This document shows positions 32,096 through 43,559 of a stretch of DNA of 64,000 nucleotides, in pieces (within the stretch, counting starts at the first letter, position 1; every line of letters begins with the position of its first letter). A model generated the notes under the pieces. It was not told where the DNA came from, ran no database searches, and was given only the letters and a program-made list of their open reading frames with translations. A program made the translations under genes and the position numbers. Location: positions 1-64,000 of the forward strand of contig JAHFWL010001004.1 of assembly GCA_021292165.1 (NCBI GenBank). The letters are read 5' to 3'. Source of the DNA: Shinisaurus crocodilurus (lineage: Eukaryota; Chordata; Lepidosauria; Squamata; Shinisauridae).

Positions 32096-32939
32096 ACACC
32101 CCAGATGGGCCAGGTTTGCTCCCCAGGCCTGAAGCTCTGCACCCTGCGGTAAAGGCTCTGTGGGAACAAAATGGTGACGCTTGTTTTAATGACATTGCAT
32201 GGGCTGGCCGGCCTTGGGGCTGGTCGTGAAACTTGGGGGGCGGGGGCAGCTTCACACATTCATGTGTGCCCCATGATTTCTCTCCACCCAATAACTGCCA
32301 GCTAATTGTCTGGACTAGCACCGCTGACGAACCCAGTAATTTAGGCAATATGTGACAGTTCTGTCCGTGGTGTTGTATCTGTGATGGCCCATTAATCACA
32401 CATGCAAGCTGTCCTTGATGACACATGCCTTGGATATCTTTAAAAAACAACAACAACATGCATCTTTCATTAGCTAAAGAATGACTGCTCTGCTGAAAGA
32501 GTGTGATTTTCAGGAAAACACACGACAACTCCCAGAACAAAGAACTGCCTCATTATAAATGTGTCTGGAAGTGTCCAGTTGTGTTCTTGGGCAGCACATG
32601 GGGGGTGAGGAGGATGGCCGCCTGAACCATCAGCCAGCGGATGGGATTATTGTTAGTCAGCCATGTCACAAGTGACTCCGTGTCGCCTGTAGCAGAAAAC
32701 AAAACAATGCTGTGTCATTTGGAAAGCTCAGCGTGCATGGCAGCTAAATCTGGTAACTGCTTCCCATCTGCTCTGCAACAGATCAGATACCACTGGGGGC
32801 ATCTGGGAAATTTTGCTTTGTTTTCAGAAGTGAGGGGAAAGGGCCAAAGCAAGACAGATTGGAAAACACCGAGGAAGGCTCTCTCTATGATTTTTAATAG
32901 AGAGAATGTTTAGCATTGGACATCCGGAAAGCAACAGAC
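32096..32939. other. No gene; possibly single-copy block
   Basis: No transposon seen. The stretch 32270-32530 is even in composition and free of recognisable repeats, a candidate for conserved noncoding sequence. I cannot test conservation here. Confidence 0.4.
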
Positions 32940-33077
32940 CAGTGTTCTCCAACCTTGGGTCCCCAGATGCTTTTGGCCTGCAACTCCCAGCATGCCCCAG
33001 CCAGCGTAGCTGGCTGAGGCATGCTGGGAGTTGTAGGCCAAAAACATCTGGGGACCCCCCAAGGTTGGAGAACACTG
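32940..33077. mobile_element. hAT MITE, family M1 (138 bp)
   Basis: CAGTGTTCTCCAACCTTGGG mirrored by CCAAGGTTGGAGAACACTG, with the CAACTCCCAGCATGCCCCAG core. Flanks CAACAGAC and CAATAGAC match at 7 of 8. Confidence 0.9.
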
Positions 33078-33533
33078 CAATAGACGGTCGTTCAACGCAA
33101 CCCATGCCCAAAGTGAAAGGGCAACCTTTTTGCTTTGAACTTGGAGCTGGACAAGCTGTTTCGCAATAAGTAAATACATTGCAACAGCAGTTGGAGAAGA
33201 GTTGTTGACAACGTGTGACGACAGTGTGTGTAGAGCTGGGGGGGGGCGTGCTGATGCTAACATGGGCAGTGATCCTTGTTCGGGGCTGTTGATCAAGCAA
33301 AGAACCAGTGAGACAGCACCCTGTCCATATCGCGCTTCCGCCCCAAGATGAGAGGAGCTAGAACAAAGCTGCAATGATCTTTCCTGAAAGACTGTAGTTG
33401 TGCAGAAGTCAGCAGTTCTTGAGAGACTGCAAGTTATGCAGCTTATGAGGGGGTGGGTGGGTAGTGCAGTTCTTAACAGCAAGTCTACTCAGAAGAAAGT
33501 CCCATAAAATTCAATGTGGGACTTGCTCTCAGG

Positions 33534-33745
33534 CACTGGAGGCGGGTGGGTCCAGCGTCAACGGGACTGTGTATCCACTCCGGATTTCACTCCAAAGTTT
33601 TTAAGGAGCTATCCATGGTGCTGAACCACAGGGCAAAAAAAAATTTTTAAGGCTCAGAACCATGGATAGCTCCTTAAAGGTTCAGGCTGAAACCTGGAGT
33701 GGATGAACAGTCCCGCCGATGCTGGAGCCACCAGCCTACACCGTT
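33534..33745. mobile_element. MITE family M3 copy
   Basis: CACTGGAGGCGGGTGGGTCC and TGTGTATCCACTCCGGATTT at the left. GAAACCTGGAGTGGATGAAC and GCTGGAGCCACCAGCCTACA at the right. The inner arms GGAGCTATCCATGGTGCTGA and CATGGATAGCTCCTTAAA pair. Ends are slightly eroded. Confidence 0.75.
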
Positions 33746-34269
33746 CTCAGGGAGCTGCGTCTAGGATTGCAGCCTAAGTTTCAATCTGCACATGAGTCAG
33801 GGGGCTGAAGCTCAGGGGAGTTAGCATTGGAATCACTCAAGGATCCTTTTTTCTCTCTCTTGTTAAAGCATCTCAAATATATTGGATCAAGATAAAACGC
33901 ATGGTGGAGAAAATGCTAGGCTATATAATAGAAAGCATGGCCCATTGCTATTCCTCTTAACAGACAGAAAAGACCTTATATGCAATAATGCAACGAACAT
34001 AGCAAATGGACGGGTTCCACGGTGGTAGCGGCATGCAAAACGCTGGACATCTAAACTCCCAGACATAAATGAATCCATCCTTGAGTCAGATGTGGGATTT
34101 AGCAAGAGTTGAAATCTAATAGAGGAGTAAAGGGGAATCCTCAAAGGTGGGGCAGTTTCATGAGCAACTGGGCACCATTTATTGAACTTTGTAAACATGA
34201 TCTCTTAGTTATTACCTCACCTGCAATGGTGTTTTCAGCGGGATCAGTGATGATGGCCCCAAGTCTTTG
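33746..34269. other. No gene recognised
   Basis: No transposon terminus or credible frame seen. Confidence 0.4.
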
Positions 34270-34476
34270 CGAGCACCCTGGTGGCTCCAAGGTCAGTGGG
34301 GCTATGTATCTACTCCAGGTTGCAGTCTGAATGCTGTCCATGGTTCTGAACCTATCCCGGCCCTAGAGTGTATGGGTCAGCAGCACCAGGGATAGCTCCT
34401 TTAACATTCAGACTAAAACCCAGAGTGGATAAACCGCCCCAGTGACATTGGAGCCAGCAGCCTCCCCGGTGAATGG
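34270..34476. mobile_element. MITE family M3 copy
   Basis: GGTGGCTCCAAGGTCAGTGG and CTACTCCAGGTTGCAGTCTG at the left, AACCCAGAGTGGATAAACCG and GACATTGGAGCCAGCAGCCT at the right. Same layout as 56352-56552. Confidence 0.72.
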
Positions 34477-34489
34477 GCCCCTGTGGCGT

Positions 34490-34935
34490 AACCCCACAAT
34501 TCAGTTCCCTGGTGTATGTCTGCGTTAGTATGTTTAGTGTGTCTAGAATGTTGAACCGAGTGGGTGTGGTTTTTGTGATGTCATGGAAAGGGTGGGGGGG
34601 AGGAGGAGTATATAAGGAGTGTTTGAGTGATGTCAGAGTTAGTTAAGGCAGTTAGTCGAGTTAAGGGAGTCAATGAGTTGAGTGTTATGGGAGTGTGGAG
34701 TTGGGTTAGAGAGTTTTAGGTGGTTGGAGTTAGTGTGATATGGGAGAGTGTCTGTAGTGTGTGGGGAGAGTTGGGAGTTGGGGAGTTAGGTTAGTTACAA
34801 AGTGTTTGGTGTAGGCAGGTTTATTTTCTGGAACTAAGATTTTGAGAATTAAAATAAACTTATTCTTATTTTGTTTGCTACCCAAATCCTACGTGTCACC
34901 TTGGCGTTATTAACCTGCTTTACTTTTAAATCTAA
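34490..34935 (+). mobile_element. LTR-like segment (solo LTR candidate)
   Basis: A TATATAAGG box at about 34609, then a 200-bp, strongly C-depleted, G/T-rich tract (34620-34830) with repeated GAGTTAG-like phrases, then AATAAA at about 34851 and a U5-like CTACCCAAATCCTACGTGTC. This promoter / R / polyadenylation order is that of a long terminal repeat. I could not find a short target duplication or both TG..CA ends, and no gag-pol frame is near. A pol-II-driven noncoding exon is the alternative. Confidence 0.42.
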
Positions 34936-36611
34936 TCTACACACACACCTTTGTACCCACAGCATCATAAATTTAAGCTAGATCCTCAATAACCAGCATT
35001 AATCTTTTCCCTCATTAGTAGGGGAAAGGTTTCATTTGACCCTCCCCTCAGGTTTTCAGGTGTTGATGCTTGGCCTGAGAAGGGTTTGTGCGCGTGGTCC
35101 TAAAGTGAAAAGGGCCGTGCCGTCGCCCCCTCCCCCAGTGATTCCACCTTCTCACCACTATTGTCACTGGCCTCTTTGCTCCTCCTTCCCTTTCTCATTA
35201 TTGCCGCCACTGCTTGCTTGACAGGCAGGGAGCCAGGGGACAAATATGCAGCAATATCTCCAGCTCCTCCTCCTCACCAGCACCGTTGTCTGGGCCAGAG
35301 CGGAAGCAGGTGACCAAGCAGGTTGCAGCGGAGAAGAGGAGGAACAAGTCCTGTCTGTGGGCTCTTCTCGGTGGGCCCCTGCTGGGATGTTGTTGGCCCT
35401 TCACAGAGGCCCGACCTTTGACGCCAGCCCTGAACTGAATTATGAATTGATTTTATTATGGAAATACTGCATTATATTTTAATATAATTATCATTTTGAA
35501 CTGATGATCCCTAGGAATATATGAAGACGTGAACATAATTAAAAAAAAAGGATATGTTTTCTCTGCAGCAGCCTCGGAGACTTGGGCTGATGGGGAGCTT
35601 ATTTGGTCTAAAACAGCCTTGTGTGTCCATTTCTTTCACTGACCTGGTGCGCATGACAACCCACCATGGGCAGCGAGCCATGGTTGGTTGTGTCATCTGA
35701 ACCCATCCCGGTTTACCCATGTTGGGGGTTTTTTTCCTTCTTTCAAACAAGCCACTCTGAGAGCCCATGGGTTCTTATAGGGTTTGCTTTACCCATGGTG
35801 GGTTGTCGTGTTGTCTGAACCCAGATGACCGATGCCACTATGGGTACGGTCCAGTGGCCAGCGAGGCACCTGACAAGAGTAGCAAAAAAAACGTTGCCAC
35901 TCGTCCCAAGCTTGTCCTGGCCACTGCCAGGGCCAGCCACCCCAAACGTGCCCAAGCCAAGCAGCATGTGGGGAAGCCTGACACTGGCTTGCTGCCCTGC
36001 TGTGATCAAGAGCTGTTTTCAGCTCCCTGTGGCTTTTTTGCACTTTGCCCGAAAGCCAGCTTGACAGCCAGTTTTCACGATCCTTATTTTGACAGCCACA
36101 GGCAGACCCCTCAAAGTGCCTGAGCAACACCTTGGAGGGGCTGTCAGTGGCTGTCAGATTTTTTATTATTTGCACACACAAATAAGGTTGGGGTTTTTAG
36201 CCGCACTAGCGCAGCTGCGGGCGTTCACAGTTGCATGAGTGCGGGGATTTGAAGCCTCGGCTGGGGCAATGTCCTGGAGGTTACCTGCTGCCAAAATGCA
36301 GCAGGTACCAACCCTGGACATTGCCCCAAAGAGGCTCCAAATAGATTCTTTTCTCCTTTGCTTTCTCTTGACAGCTGTCAAAAGGCAAACTGTCAAGAGA
36401 AAGAAAATATGCGACATGCGAGTGATCTTTGCTCGCCAAAAGGGGGTGGTGTGATTTACACTCCCTTCATGGCAAGATCCTCGACTTTTTTTTTTCCCCT
36501 CGCCCTGACAGTCATCAGAGTGGTGCACATTTTGCACTTTTCCCCTGAGACTCTAGATGCTTGGGAAAGTGCAAAAGTGCATCCCCCCTTTTTTCTTGGG
36601 AGAAGAAGTTT
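34936..36611. other. No gene; repeated ACCCATGG-type motifs
   Basis: At 35655-35840 the phrase ACCCACCATGG / CCATGGTGGGTTG / TGTCTGAACCCA recurs in both orientations. Related phrases occur at 38.7-38.9 kb (CAACCCATGG, GTTGTCTGAACCCAG), so this is probably a decayed DNA transposon. An ORF at 35246-35482 begins with a hydrophobic run but has no further support. Confidence 0.4.
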
Positions 36612-37046
36612 TGACAGCCAGCTGCCCACAGGAAACCCACAAGCAGGACAGGAGTGCAACAACCCCCTCCCACCCATGTTCCCCAGCAACTGTTGTACAT
36701 AGGCATACTGCCTCTGATACTGGAGGTAGCATATCGCCATCAGGACTAGTAGCCATTGATAGCTTTCTCCTCCATGAATTTGACCAGTCCCCTTTTAAAG
36801 CCCTCCAAATTGATGGCCATCACTACATCATGTAGAAGTGAACTCCATAGTTTAGCTCTGCGCTGTGTGAAGAAGTCCTTCCTTTTATCTGTCCTGAATC
36901 TCCCACCAATCAGCTTCATGGGATGACCCCATTGGGGTTCTAGTATTAAGAGAGGGAGAAAAATGTCTCCCTGTCCACTTTCTCCACACCATGCATAATT
37001 TTGTACACCTCTATCATGTCTCTCCTTACTTGCCTTTTCTCTAAGG
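36612..37046 (-). mobile_element. CR1-clade (L3-like) LINE 3' part, left segment
   Basis: Minus strand. ORF2 C-terminal remnants include RRDMIEVYKIMHGVEKVDRE, then a 3' region with GGCGATATGCTACCTCCAGT and AACATGGGTGGGAGGGG. The same family is seen in plus orientation at 57303-57650. It is distinct from the younger octamer-tailed CR1s. An M1 MITE interrupts it at 37047. Confidence 0.72.
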
Positions 37047-37182
37047 CAGGGCTCTCCAACCTTGGGTCCCCAGATGTTGCTGGCCTACAGCTCCCAGCAT
37101 ACCCAGCCAGCATGGCCAATGGCAAGGGATTCTGGGAGCTGTAGGCCAGCAACATCTGGGGACCCAAGCTTGGAGAGCCCTG
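37047..37182. mobile_element. hAT MITE, family M1, inside the L3-like LINE
   Basis: CAGGGCTCTCCAACCTTGGG against CTTGGAGAGCCCTG. Flanks CTCTAAGG and CTCTAAGC match at 7 of 8. The LINE reading resumes after the right flank. Confidence 0.9.
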
Positions 37183-37260
37183 CTCTAAGCTAAACTGTCC
37201 AGACATTGTGAGCTTCCTTCATGGGGGAGTTGCTCCAGCCCCTTGATCAGTTTAGTGGCT
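37183..37260 (-). mobile_element. L3-like LINE, right segment
   Basis: Continuation of the interrupted minus-strand LINE (GGGGCTGGAGCAACTCCCCC, AAGGAAGCTCACAATG). It fades into unrelated sequence near 37270. Confidence 0.6.
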
Positions 37261-37649
37261 ATTTTCTGCACTTTTTTTTAGGTGCAGTGACCAGCCCAGA
37301 GGGCAGTTAAACCTCACCACCCCACAAGCTCCAGTCCCAATGAAACTCTCCCCCACCATCTCATGTGCCCGGTATTTAATTAAAAATAAAACATGTGGTT
37401 GTTGCTAACCACACCATTTGAAATAACATCTGGTTTGGTCCTTAGATTGAACATCCAAGGCTTTGAGAAGTAGGACAAACCCTGAAGAATAACTACTCTA
37501 GCAAATCACACTAGCAAAGTTGTAGAAAGGAATCCAGAGAAGGCAACGGGGGGGGGGGGGGAATACCAGGGGTGACCAAGAAATATGGAAATATTTCCCC
37601 AAGAAATGCTGTTAGAACATATGGAATGGCACCAAGCATCCTGAAACAC
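37261..37649. other. No gene; poly-G at about 37547-37561
   Basis: Nothing recognised apart from the G run. Confidence 0.4.
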
Positions 37650-37812
37650 CTTTGTGCGATGCAAGCTGGTGGCCCCAATGTCAGCGGGGCAGTGTCTCCA
37701 CTCCAGGTCACAGTCTGAACTTTTAAGGAGCTTATCCATGGTGCTGAACATGTTTTGGGGATAGGGTTCCGCACGATGGATAGTTCCTTTAAAGCTCAGA
37801 CTAAAGCCCACC
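37650..37812. mobile_element. MITE family M3, right-truncated copy
   Basis: GGTGGCCCCAATGTCAGCGG, CACTCCAGGTCACAGTCTGA and AGGAGCTTATCCATGGTGCT, then the inner mirrored arm GATGGATAGTTCCTTTAAAG. The outer right arm is missing. Confidence 0.68.
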
Positions 37813-38384
37813 TGGTTCCACTGTCTTTGTGTAAACTAAGCAGCCTGGTGCAGTTGGTAGTTTTGGACTCTGGACCAGCTTTAAAATGTGTTGAGCCAGC
37901 CCTGTTTTGCTGGCAGGGAGGGCTCGTTCATTCTGTTAAGTGGAACCCAAGTCCTGCCCTGACAGCGCCACGGTACACAGCAGCAACAGAGTTTTGGCAG
38001 ACTGCAAATGTCAGTTTTTAGAGTACTTGTTGAAAATATTGAACGGCTGCTAGTACTAAAGATTGCTCTCCTATGTACATGAACTTAAGGCCGGGTAAGA
38101 ATAATTGAACTTGCAAATTTCCTCCACGTAAACATGCGTGGGATTGCGCTGCAAGTGATGCAAGAGCGGTGTGTGATTTGGGGAGCTGATTGGCCCAGCT
38201 GCAGCAAGGCCCTCCCCTGAGGCACTCCGTCGAGTCCAGCTCATTTTTGCAGCTCTCTCTCCCCTTCTCAAAAACACAAACTTCAGTTCTAACTGTGTAT
38301 AAACACTCTTGCTGGTCTCTGGAGAGCACAAGAGCGAATACATGGGGAAGATGTTGCTTTTTATGCCTGGGGCTAAAATCCCAA
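37813..38384. other. No gene recognised
   Basis: Nothing recognised. Confidence 0.4.
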
Positions 38385-38480
38385 CATTAATCCCGTAATG
38401 TCTGCAAAATGCTTTGATATCTTCACATGAAAGGTGCCAGATCAATGCAAATGTTTTGATTATTATTTTTTTATTATATT
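38385..38480 (+). mobile_element. MIR/L2-type tail fragment
   Basis: GCAAAATGCTTTGATATCTT then CACATGAAAGGTGCCAGATC and AATGCAAATG, ending in ATTATT-rich sequence. This is the common amniote MIR/L2 tail pattern. Too short for a firm subfamily. Confidence 0.5.
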
Positions 38481-39015
38481 CCAAACCCAGGGGCTTTTTC
38501 ATAGCGAGCTGGGTTCCCCCCAGTGTAAAAAAATAATAATGTAGCAATTTCCACACTTCAGTGGAGTTAGCTGTGCTCAGAACCAATGCACAGAGACAGT
38601 CTGGTGTAATCCAACTGGGTTTATTTATGTTTCATTCTCATGCCCAACTCATTCCCATGCCAGTTGGGTTGCCAAGTCTCAGGAGCTTCAGGGGCCAAGA
38701 CTCATGGTGAGGATAACAACCCACAGTTCACAACCCAACAATGAACCATGGATTCTCTTCATGGGTTATTCATGGTTAACACACCATGGCTTCTTAGCAC
38801 AGCTGGGTTTAGCAACCTGATAACCCACAGTTCACCAACAACCCATGGTTCAACAACAACCCACACTCAAACTTTGAGTGTGTGTTATCATGTTGTCTGA
38901 ACCCAGTTATTGTGTCCCATCATCTTCCTGGCAGGACCACCCTAAAACTGGATGAGACCTCAGAGGAGGAGGTGGATAATATCATGGGCCGCAGGGTTTG
39001 CTGGGGTCAAGGGGA
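38481..39015. other. No gene; decayed ACCCATGG-motif repeat at 38700-38910
   Basis: Multiple AACCCA / CATGG / TGGGTT phrases in both orientations, ending TTGTCTGAACCCAG, as near 35.8 kb. No boundaries found. Confidence 0.4.
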
Positions 39016-39018
39016 GAT

Positions 39019-39058
<40 letters not shown>
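39016..39058. repeat. (GAT)n microsatellite at LINE 3' end
   Basis: About 13 tandem GAT units, directly abutting the 3' end of the minus-strand L2-like element. Confidence 0.9.
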
Positions 39059-39060
<2 letters not shown>

Positions 39061-39656
39061 ACATTTATTTATCGCCCATCTGGCCAGCAAACCGGCCACC
39101 CTGGGCGATGTACACAAGATAAAAACAGGATAAAATACATTTAAAACAGTATAAAATTTTAAAATCTTAGCCCACCCCATATTCCCGCCTGAACAGCAGA
39201 GTTTTTAGTGAGCGGCGGAAGCTCAGCAGAGAGGGGGCACGGCGGAGGTCACTCGGGAGAGAGTTCCACATATGGGGGCCACAACAGAGAAGGCCCTCTT
39301 CCTCGTCCCCACCAGTCTAGCTGCTCTGGCTGAAGGGACAAGGAGAAGGCCGTCTGTGGCAGATCTTGTTGAGCGGCCTACTTGGTGTTGCTGGAGACAC
39401 TCCTTGAGATAGACTGGACTGGAGCCATATAGGGTTTTAAAGGTCAAAACCAATACCTTGAATTCAGCTCAGCAAGCAACTGGTAGCCAGTGCAGCTCCT
39501 TGAGCACTGGAGTGATGTGATCCCGCTGGCGGCTGCCTTTAACCAGGCAAGCCGCCGCGTTCTGTACCAGCTGTAGCTTCCGAACCGTCGTCAAGGGTAA
39601 CCCCATGTAGAGCGCATTACAGTAGTCTAGGCGAGAGGTGACCAAGGCATGATTAT
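39059..39656 (-). mobile_element. L2-like LINE 3' part, copy B
   Basis: Minus strand C-terminal reading with VLTFKTLYGSSPVYLKE, GRSTRSATDGLLLVPSARAA and a 3' end CGCCCAGGGTGGCCGGTTTG. It parallels the copies at 31262 and 63204 and is broken by frameshifts. Confidence 0.82.
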
Positions 39657-40014
39657 GTCATTAGCCCTCCTGAGACCACCACCCAGCGTGGTGCCCTAGT
39701 CAAGGCCAGTGGCCTTACCAATCCCATCCACCTACTCCAGAATCCCCCAGGATCACACACACACACACCGGGAGCAAAGGCAATAGTGTTACTGGATGGA
39801 GATCCACAGTCAGTGGCACAGAGAGCTCATCTGCCATCACATCAAATATCCCTGAGCCCTACACATGAGGAGGATGAATGTTCTGGATCAGGGCCCTAAT
39901 GGCAAGCTAGGAAGGCATGGGGCCACAGCATCAACCTCTAAAGCTGCTCAATTGGAGTCTTCCCTTGCTGAAGCAACATCTCTCTGCCTGGGCTCCATGC
40001 TGGACAGCTCCCCT
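39657..40014. other. No gene recognised
   Basis: Includes a short (CA)n at about 39755-39768. Nothing else recognised. Confidence 0.4.
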
Positions 40015-40144
40015 GTACAACGCCCCAAACCACCTTCTCCCTTATCAACCTGTCCAGTCACTGAGGTCACTGGAGGGCATTCTCCTAGTGGTTCCTCATC
40101 AACTTATGGCCCAATTGGAGTCCACCAGGAGAAGGTGTCAATTG
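40015..40144 (+). mobile_element. L2-like LINE fragment (subfamily of 50.0-50.5 kb)
   Basis: CTTATCAACCTGTCCAGTCA, CTGAGGTCACTGGAGGGCAT and GGAGTCCACCAGGAGAAG match the block at 50150-50240. Only about 130 bp remain. Confidence 0.65.
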
Positions 40145-40155
40145 GATAGATAGAT

Positions 40156-40192
<37 letters not shown>
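40145..40192. repeat. (GATA)n microsatellite
   Basis: About eleven GATA units. Confidence 0.9.
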
Positions 40193-40193
<1 letters not shown>

Positions 40194-40279
40194 ATGTCCT
40201 TATCCTTGAATCACAGGGCTAAGCCTGGTAAGGCAGGATTTGACCCCATATAGCAGGACTGGCAGGAACGGGACACTAA

Positions 40280-41128
40280 AAGCGACCTCGATAGGCTGGA
40301 GTGCTGGGCCGAAAACAACAGAATGAAATTTAATAGGGATAAATGCCAAGTGCTGCACCTAGGGAAAAGAAACCAAATGCAGAGTTACAGAATGGGGGAC
40401 ACTTGGCTCAACAATACTACAAGTGAGAAGGATCTTGGAATTGTGGTAGATCAGAAACTGAATATGAGCCAGCAATGTGATGTGGCTGCAAAGAAGGCAA
40501 ATGCTATTTTGGGCTGCATTAGTAGAACTATATAGCTTCCAAATCGCGTGAAGTGATAATTCCCCTTTACTCAGCACTGGTTAGGCACCATCTTGAGTAC
40601 TGCATCCAGTTCTGGGCAGTGGGCACCACACTTTAAGAAGGACGTAGACAAGCTGGAGAGGGTTCAGAGGAGGGCAACAAGGATGATAAAGGGACTGGAA
40701 ACAAGGCCCTATGAGGAGAGACTGAAAGAACTGGGATGTTTAGCCCTCAGAAGAGGAGACTGAGGGGAGATATGATCGCACTCTTCCAGTATTTGAAGGG
40801 ATGTCACACAGAGGAGGGCCAGGATCTCTTCTCGATCATCCCAGTTTGCAGGACACGGAATAATGGGCTCAAGATACAGGAACCTAGATTCCACCTAAAC
40901 ATCAGGAAAAATTTCCTGACTGTCAGAGCAATAAGACAATGGAATCAACTACCTAGGGAGGTGGTGGGCTCTCCCACTCTGGAGGCATTCAAGCCAAGGT
41001 GCAGCTGGACAGCCATCTGTCAGAGATGCTTTGACTTGGATTCCTGCATTGGGCAGGGGGTTGGACTCTATGGCCTTGTAGGCCCCTTCCAACTCTACTT
41101 TTCTATGATTCTATGATTCTATGATAGG
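40280..41128 (+). mobile_element. CR1 LINE 3' part, 0.85 kb
   Basis: Begins in the RT-thumb region (after a stop the frame reads MKFNRDKCQVLHLGKRNQMQ), continues through the C-terminal ORF2 and ends in a triple TTCTATGA tail. A few-base duplication at 40616-40625 (GGGCAGTGGGCACC) and at least two frameshifts disable it. Confidence 0.92.
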
Positions 41129-41339
41129 GGGCAGCACCTGGCTGGCAGGTCAGCAGCTGAAGACTGCCTATGCTTGCTGGCTTAGAGGGGGGCCCAATGG
41201 ACCACTGATAGCCAATGCTTTCTTCAAGTCAAGCAGATAACAGAGCACCCTGCTAATTCTGGCCCCTCACTTGGAGAGTTTAGTCTTTCCTCTGCGGACT
41301 CTCCGATGGAGGCCAGCACCCTGACACTAAGCAGTTGTT

Positions 41340-41461
41340 TTTTTTAATGTTTTTTTTTAATGTATTTAATTGTTGTTGTTTTTAATGTATTTTGTGCACC
41401 ACCCTGAGTTTTGATAATGAAGGGTGGTATATAAATATTTTTTAAATAAATAAATAATAAA
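41340..41461 (+). mobile_element. LINE 3' tail (L2-like) with AAAT run
   Basis: TTTAATGTATTTTGTGCACC then ACCCTGAGTTTTGATAATGA and AGGGTGGTATATAAATA, then AAATAAAT units. Typical LINE-end layout without coding sequence. Confidence 0.5.
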
Positions 41462-41578
41462 CAGTGCCTTCTGGGTGTTTTGGACTACAACTCCTAGTGT
41501 TCCCTGCCATTGGCCATTCTGGTTGGGGCTGATGGGAGTTGAAGTGCAAAATATCTGGAGGGCACCAGGTTGGGGAAG
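41462..41578. mobile_element. hAT MITE, M1 relative
   Basis: CAGTGCCTTCTGGGTGTTTT, GGACTACAACTCCTAGTG, then GATGGGAGTTGAAGTGC and CACCAGGTTGGGGAAGCA. It directly abuts another M1 copy, and the two appear to share the CAGTG at 41579. Confidence 0.65.
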
Positions 41579-41686
41579 CAGTGTTCTCCAACCTTGGGTC
41601 CTCGGATGTTTTTGGCCTACAACTCCTGGGGCATGCTGAGAGTTGTAGGTCAAAAACATCCGGGGACCCAAGGTTAGAGAACACTG
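41579..41686. mobile_element. hAT MITE, family M1, internally deleted (108 bp)
   Basis: CAGTGTTCTCCAACCTTGGG and CCCAAGGTTAGAGAACACTG. The centre is shorter than in the other copies (about 25 bp missing). The target duplication is not evident. Confidence 0.75.
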
Positions 41687-43030
41687 CCCTGGAAGCTTGC
41701 AGGTCCTTGAGATGCCATTTTGGGTTGTTGTTGGGGTTTTTTTTTTTCAAAGCAGCTTTTCTTCCAATTGGTTTTCTTTAAAAATATATATATAGTTTTG
41801 TTTCCTAGTTTACAAACGAATTTACTCCCCTGACTATGTAGAACCCAATACCTTATTTTAGACTGGCCCTGTTTTGCTTCCAAAATGATAGGCACTCATT
41901 TCCAATAGAGAACTTCGGAGTTCTCTATTGGAAGGAATGATGACTAAGGAGTTATATGATAAGAGATTTATAAACTGATGGATGGTGGAGAATGTGGACA
42001 GGAGAGATCCCCCCCCCCTCTGTCTCTCATAATACTGGAACTCAGAGTCATCTTTTTAAGTTCTGGCAAAAAAAAAAATGCTCTTATCACCTGCTCCCAG
42101 TTATCAGACTAGTGGGTGTATTTTAAACTAACTGCAATTTGTGAACACGACTCTTCAAAGGCAGCTCCCACGTTTATACAGCTTTGCAACACTCTAATCT
42201 ACAGGCCGCGAATAACTGCGGTCAGGCGGCTGCCCCTGTCTGATACAGAGCATCACAGATACACACACTCCACCCAGCCCCCTCATCGTGAGTCACACAC
42301 AGAACCATAACTTCTGAGTCACGACTATAGTTTGGGGCTTTAAAAAAAAAAAAAAAAAACCCCACATAAAACCCTCCAATACACTGTGGTAATGTGGCCA
42401 TGGAAGATAGGTCTATCAATCGCTGCCTACTAGGCATAACGGCTCTCCAGGGTCAGTGCCCTGCTTTGGCTGAAGCAGACTCTGGGTGAAGGGGCTATCC
42501 AAAAAGCAAGGTAATGAAACAGGCGAGCGCTCCGGCACAAAGGTTTCGGTCCCGTGGGGATCCTTGCTAAGGCAGGAGTAGTCAAGGTAGCATTACACAG
42601 TCCAGAAGCAGAGTCAAGCAGGAGCCCAAGGGTCAGGCGCACAGGGACAAAGTCTGGGAGACAAGGTAAAAAGAACACTGGAGCTGAAAGAACAGCGTTG
42701 TTTCCAGCACTGGCTGGGCAGACAGTGGAGGCTTTTATCGTCAGAGCCTGCTGAGCCCCACCCAGGGCTCAGCTGTAGTACATTCGAGCTCTCTGACCGG
42801 AGCCCTGTTCATGAGGGGTCGCATTGCCCTGAGGAGTCCTTTGCAAGCGAGCGCTCCTTCTCACAGGAGCCCTGCTGGCCTGCCGCTTGGGGCGGTGAAG
42901 CTTCTGGGGACCAGGGGGTTGCTCAGTCTCTGCCTCAGAGGCAAAAGTCCCCTACCCCTGACAGGGATGGACCTGCAGCCACCTCCCCCATGGGCCCTCG
43001 TTCTCCTCCTGATCTGGTGACAGTGGCTGA
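41687..43030. other. No gene; possible decayed LTR on minus strand
   Basis: 42420-43010 has a CGATAAAAGCCTC box (minus strand, at about 42735) and a composition recalling the candidate LTR at 58.4-59.5 kb. Boundaries and polyadenylation signal are not found. A poly-A run lies at 42342-42359. No gene supported. Confidence 0.35.
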
Positions 43031-43154
43031 TTCAAGGTGCGGCTGGACGGCCATCTGTCGGGGATGCTTTGACCTGGATTCCTGCATTGAGCGGGGGGTT
43101 GGACTCGATGGCCTTGTGGGCCCCTTCCAACTCTACTTTTCTATGATTCTATGA
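43031..43154 (+). mobile_element. CR1 LINE, extreme 3' end
   Basis: Starts ATTCAAGGTGCGGCTGGACG and ends with the TTCTATGATTCTATGAT tail. About 124 bp. Confidence 0.9.
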
Positions 43155-43559
43155 TCTGGGGTGCTGCTCTTGGTTTCTGGGAGCTCTAGCTCTTCTGAGG
43201 AGGAGGATTCCTCCAGTGGAGGCGTGACAGTCAGAAGAATAGAGGGCAACTGTGGGAGAGGCTATTTCCCCTGCTTGGGGGGCTTCCCAGAGGCATCTGT
43301 GGGGCCACTGTGGGAACCAGGATGTTAAATCAGCTTTTGTTCTGATCCGATAGGGCTCCTTTGATGTCCCACCTCCTGCACCAGTCAAAGATCACTGGCA
43401 TACAATGCAAGCAAAAGACATTATAAGAAATATAGCCCAATTACAACCATTGAAAACAGTTTAACAAATGCAGTCATCCAGCAGAGGACATAGAATCTGA
43501 AGCTATGGATGGGAGGATGAGTGGTGTTCAAGCTCGTTGAGGCTGTTCATTTTCCACCT
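43155..43559. other. No gene recognised
   Basis: Nothing recognised. Confidence 0.4.

Noticed and set aside
35246..35482. Small secreted protein (hydrophobic start)
   Set aside because: No homology, overlapping alternative frames, no splice or promoter context.
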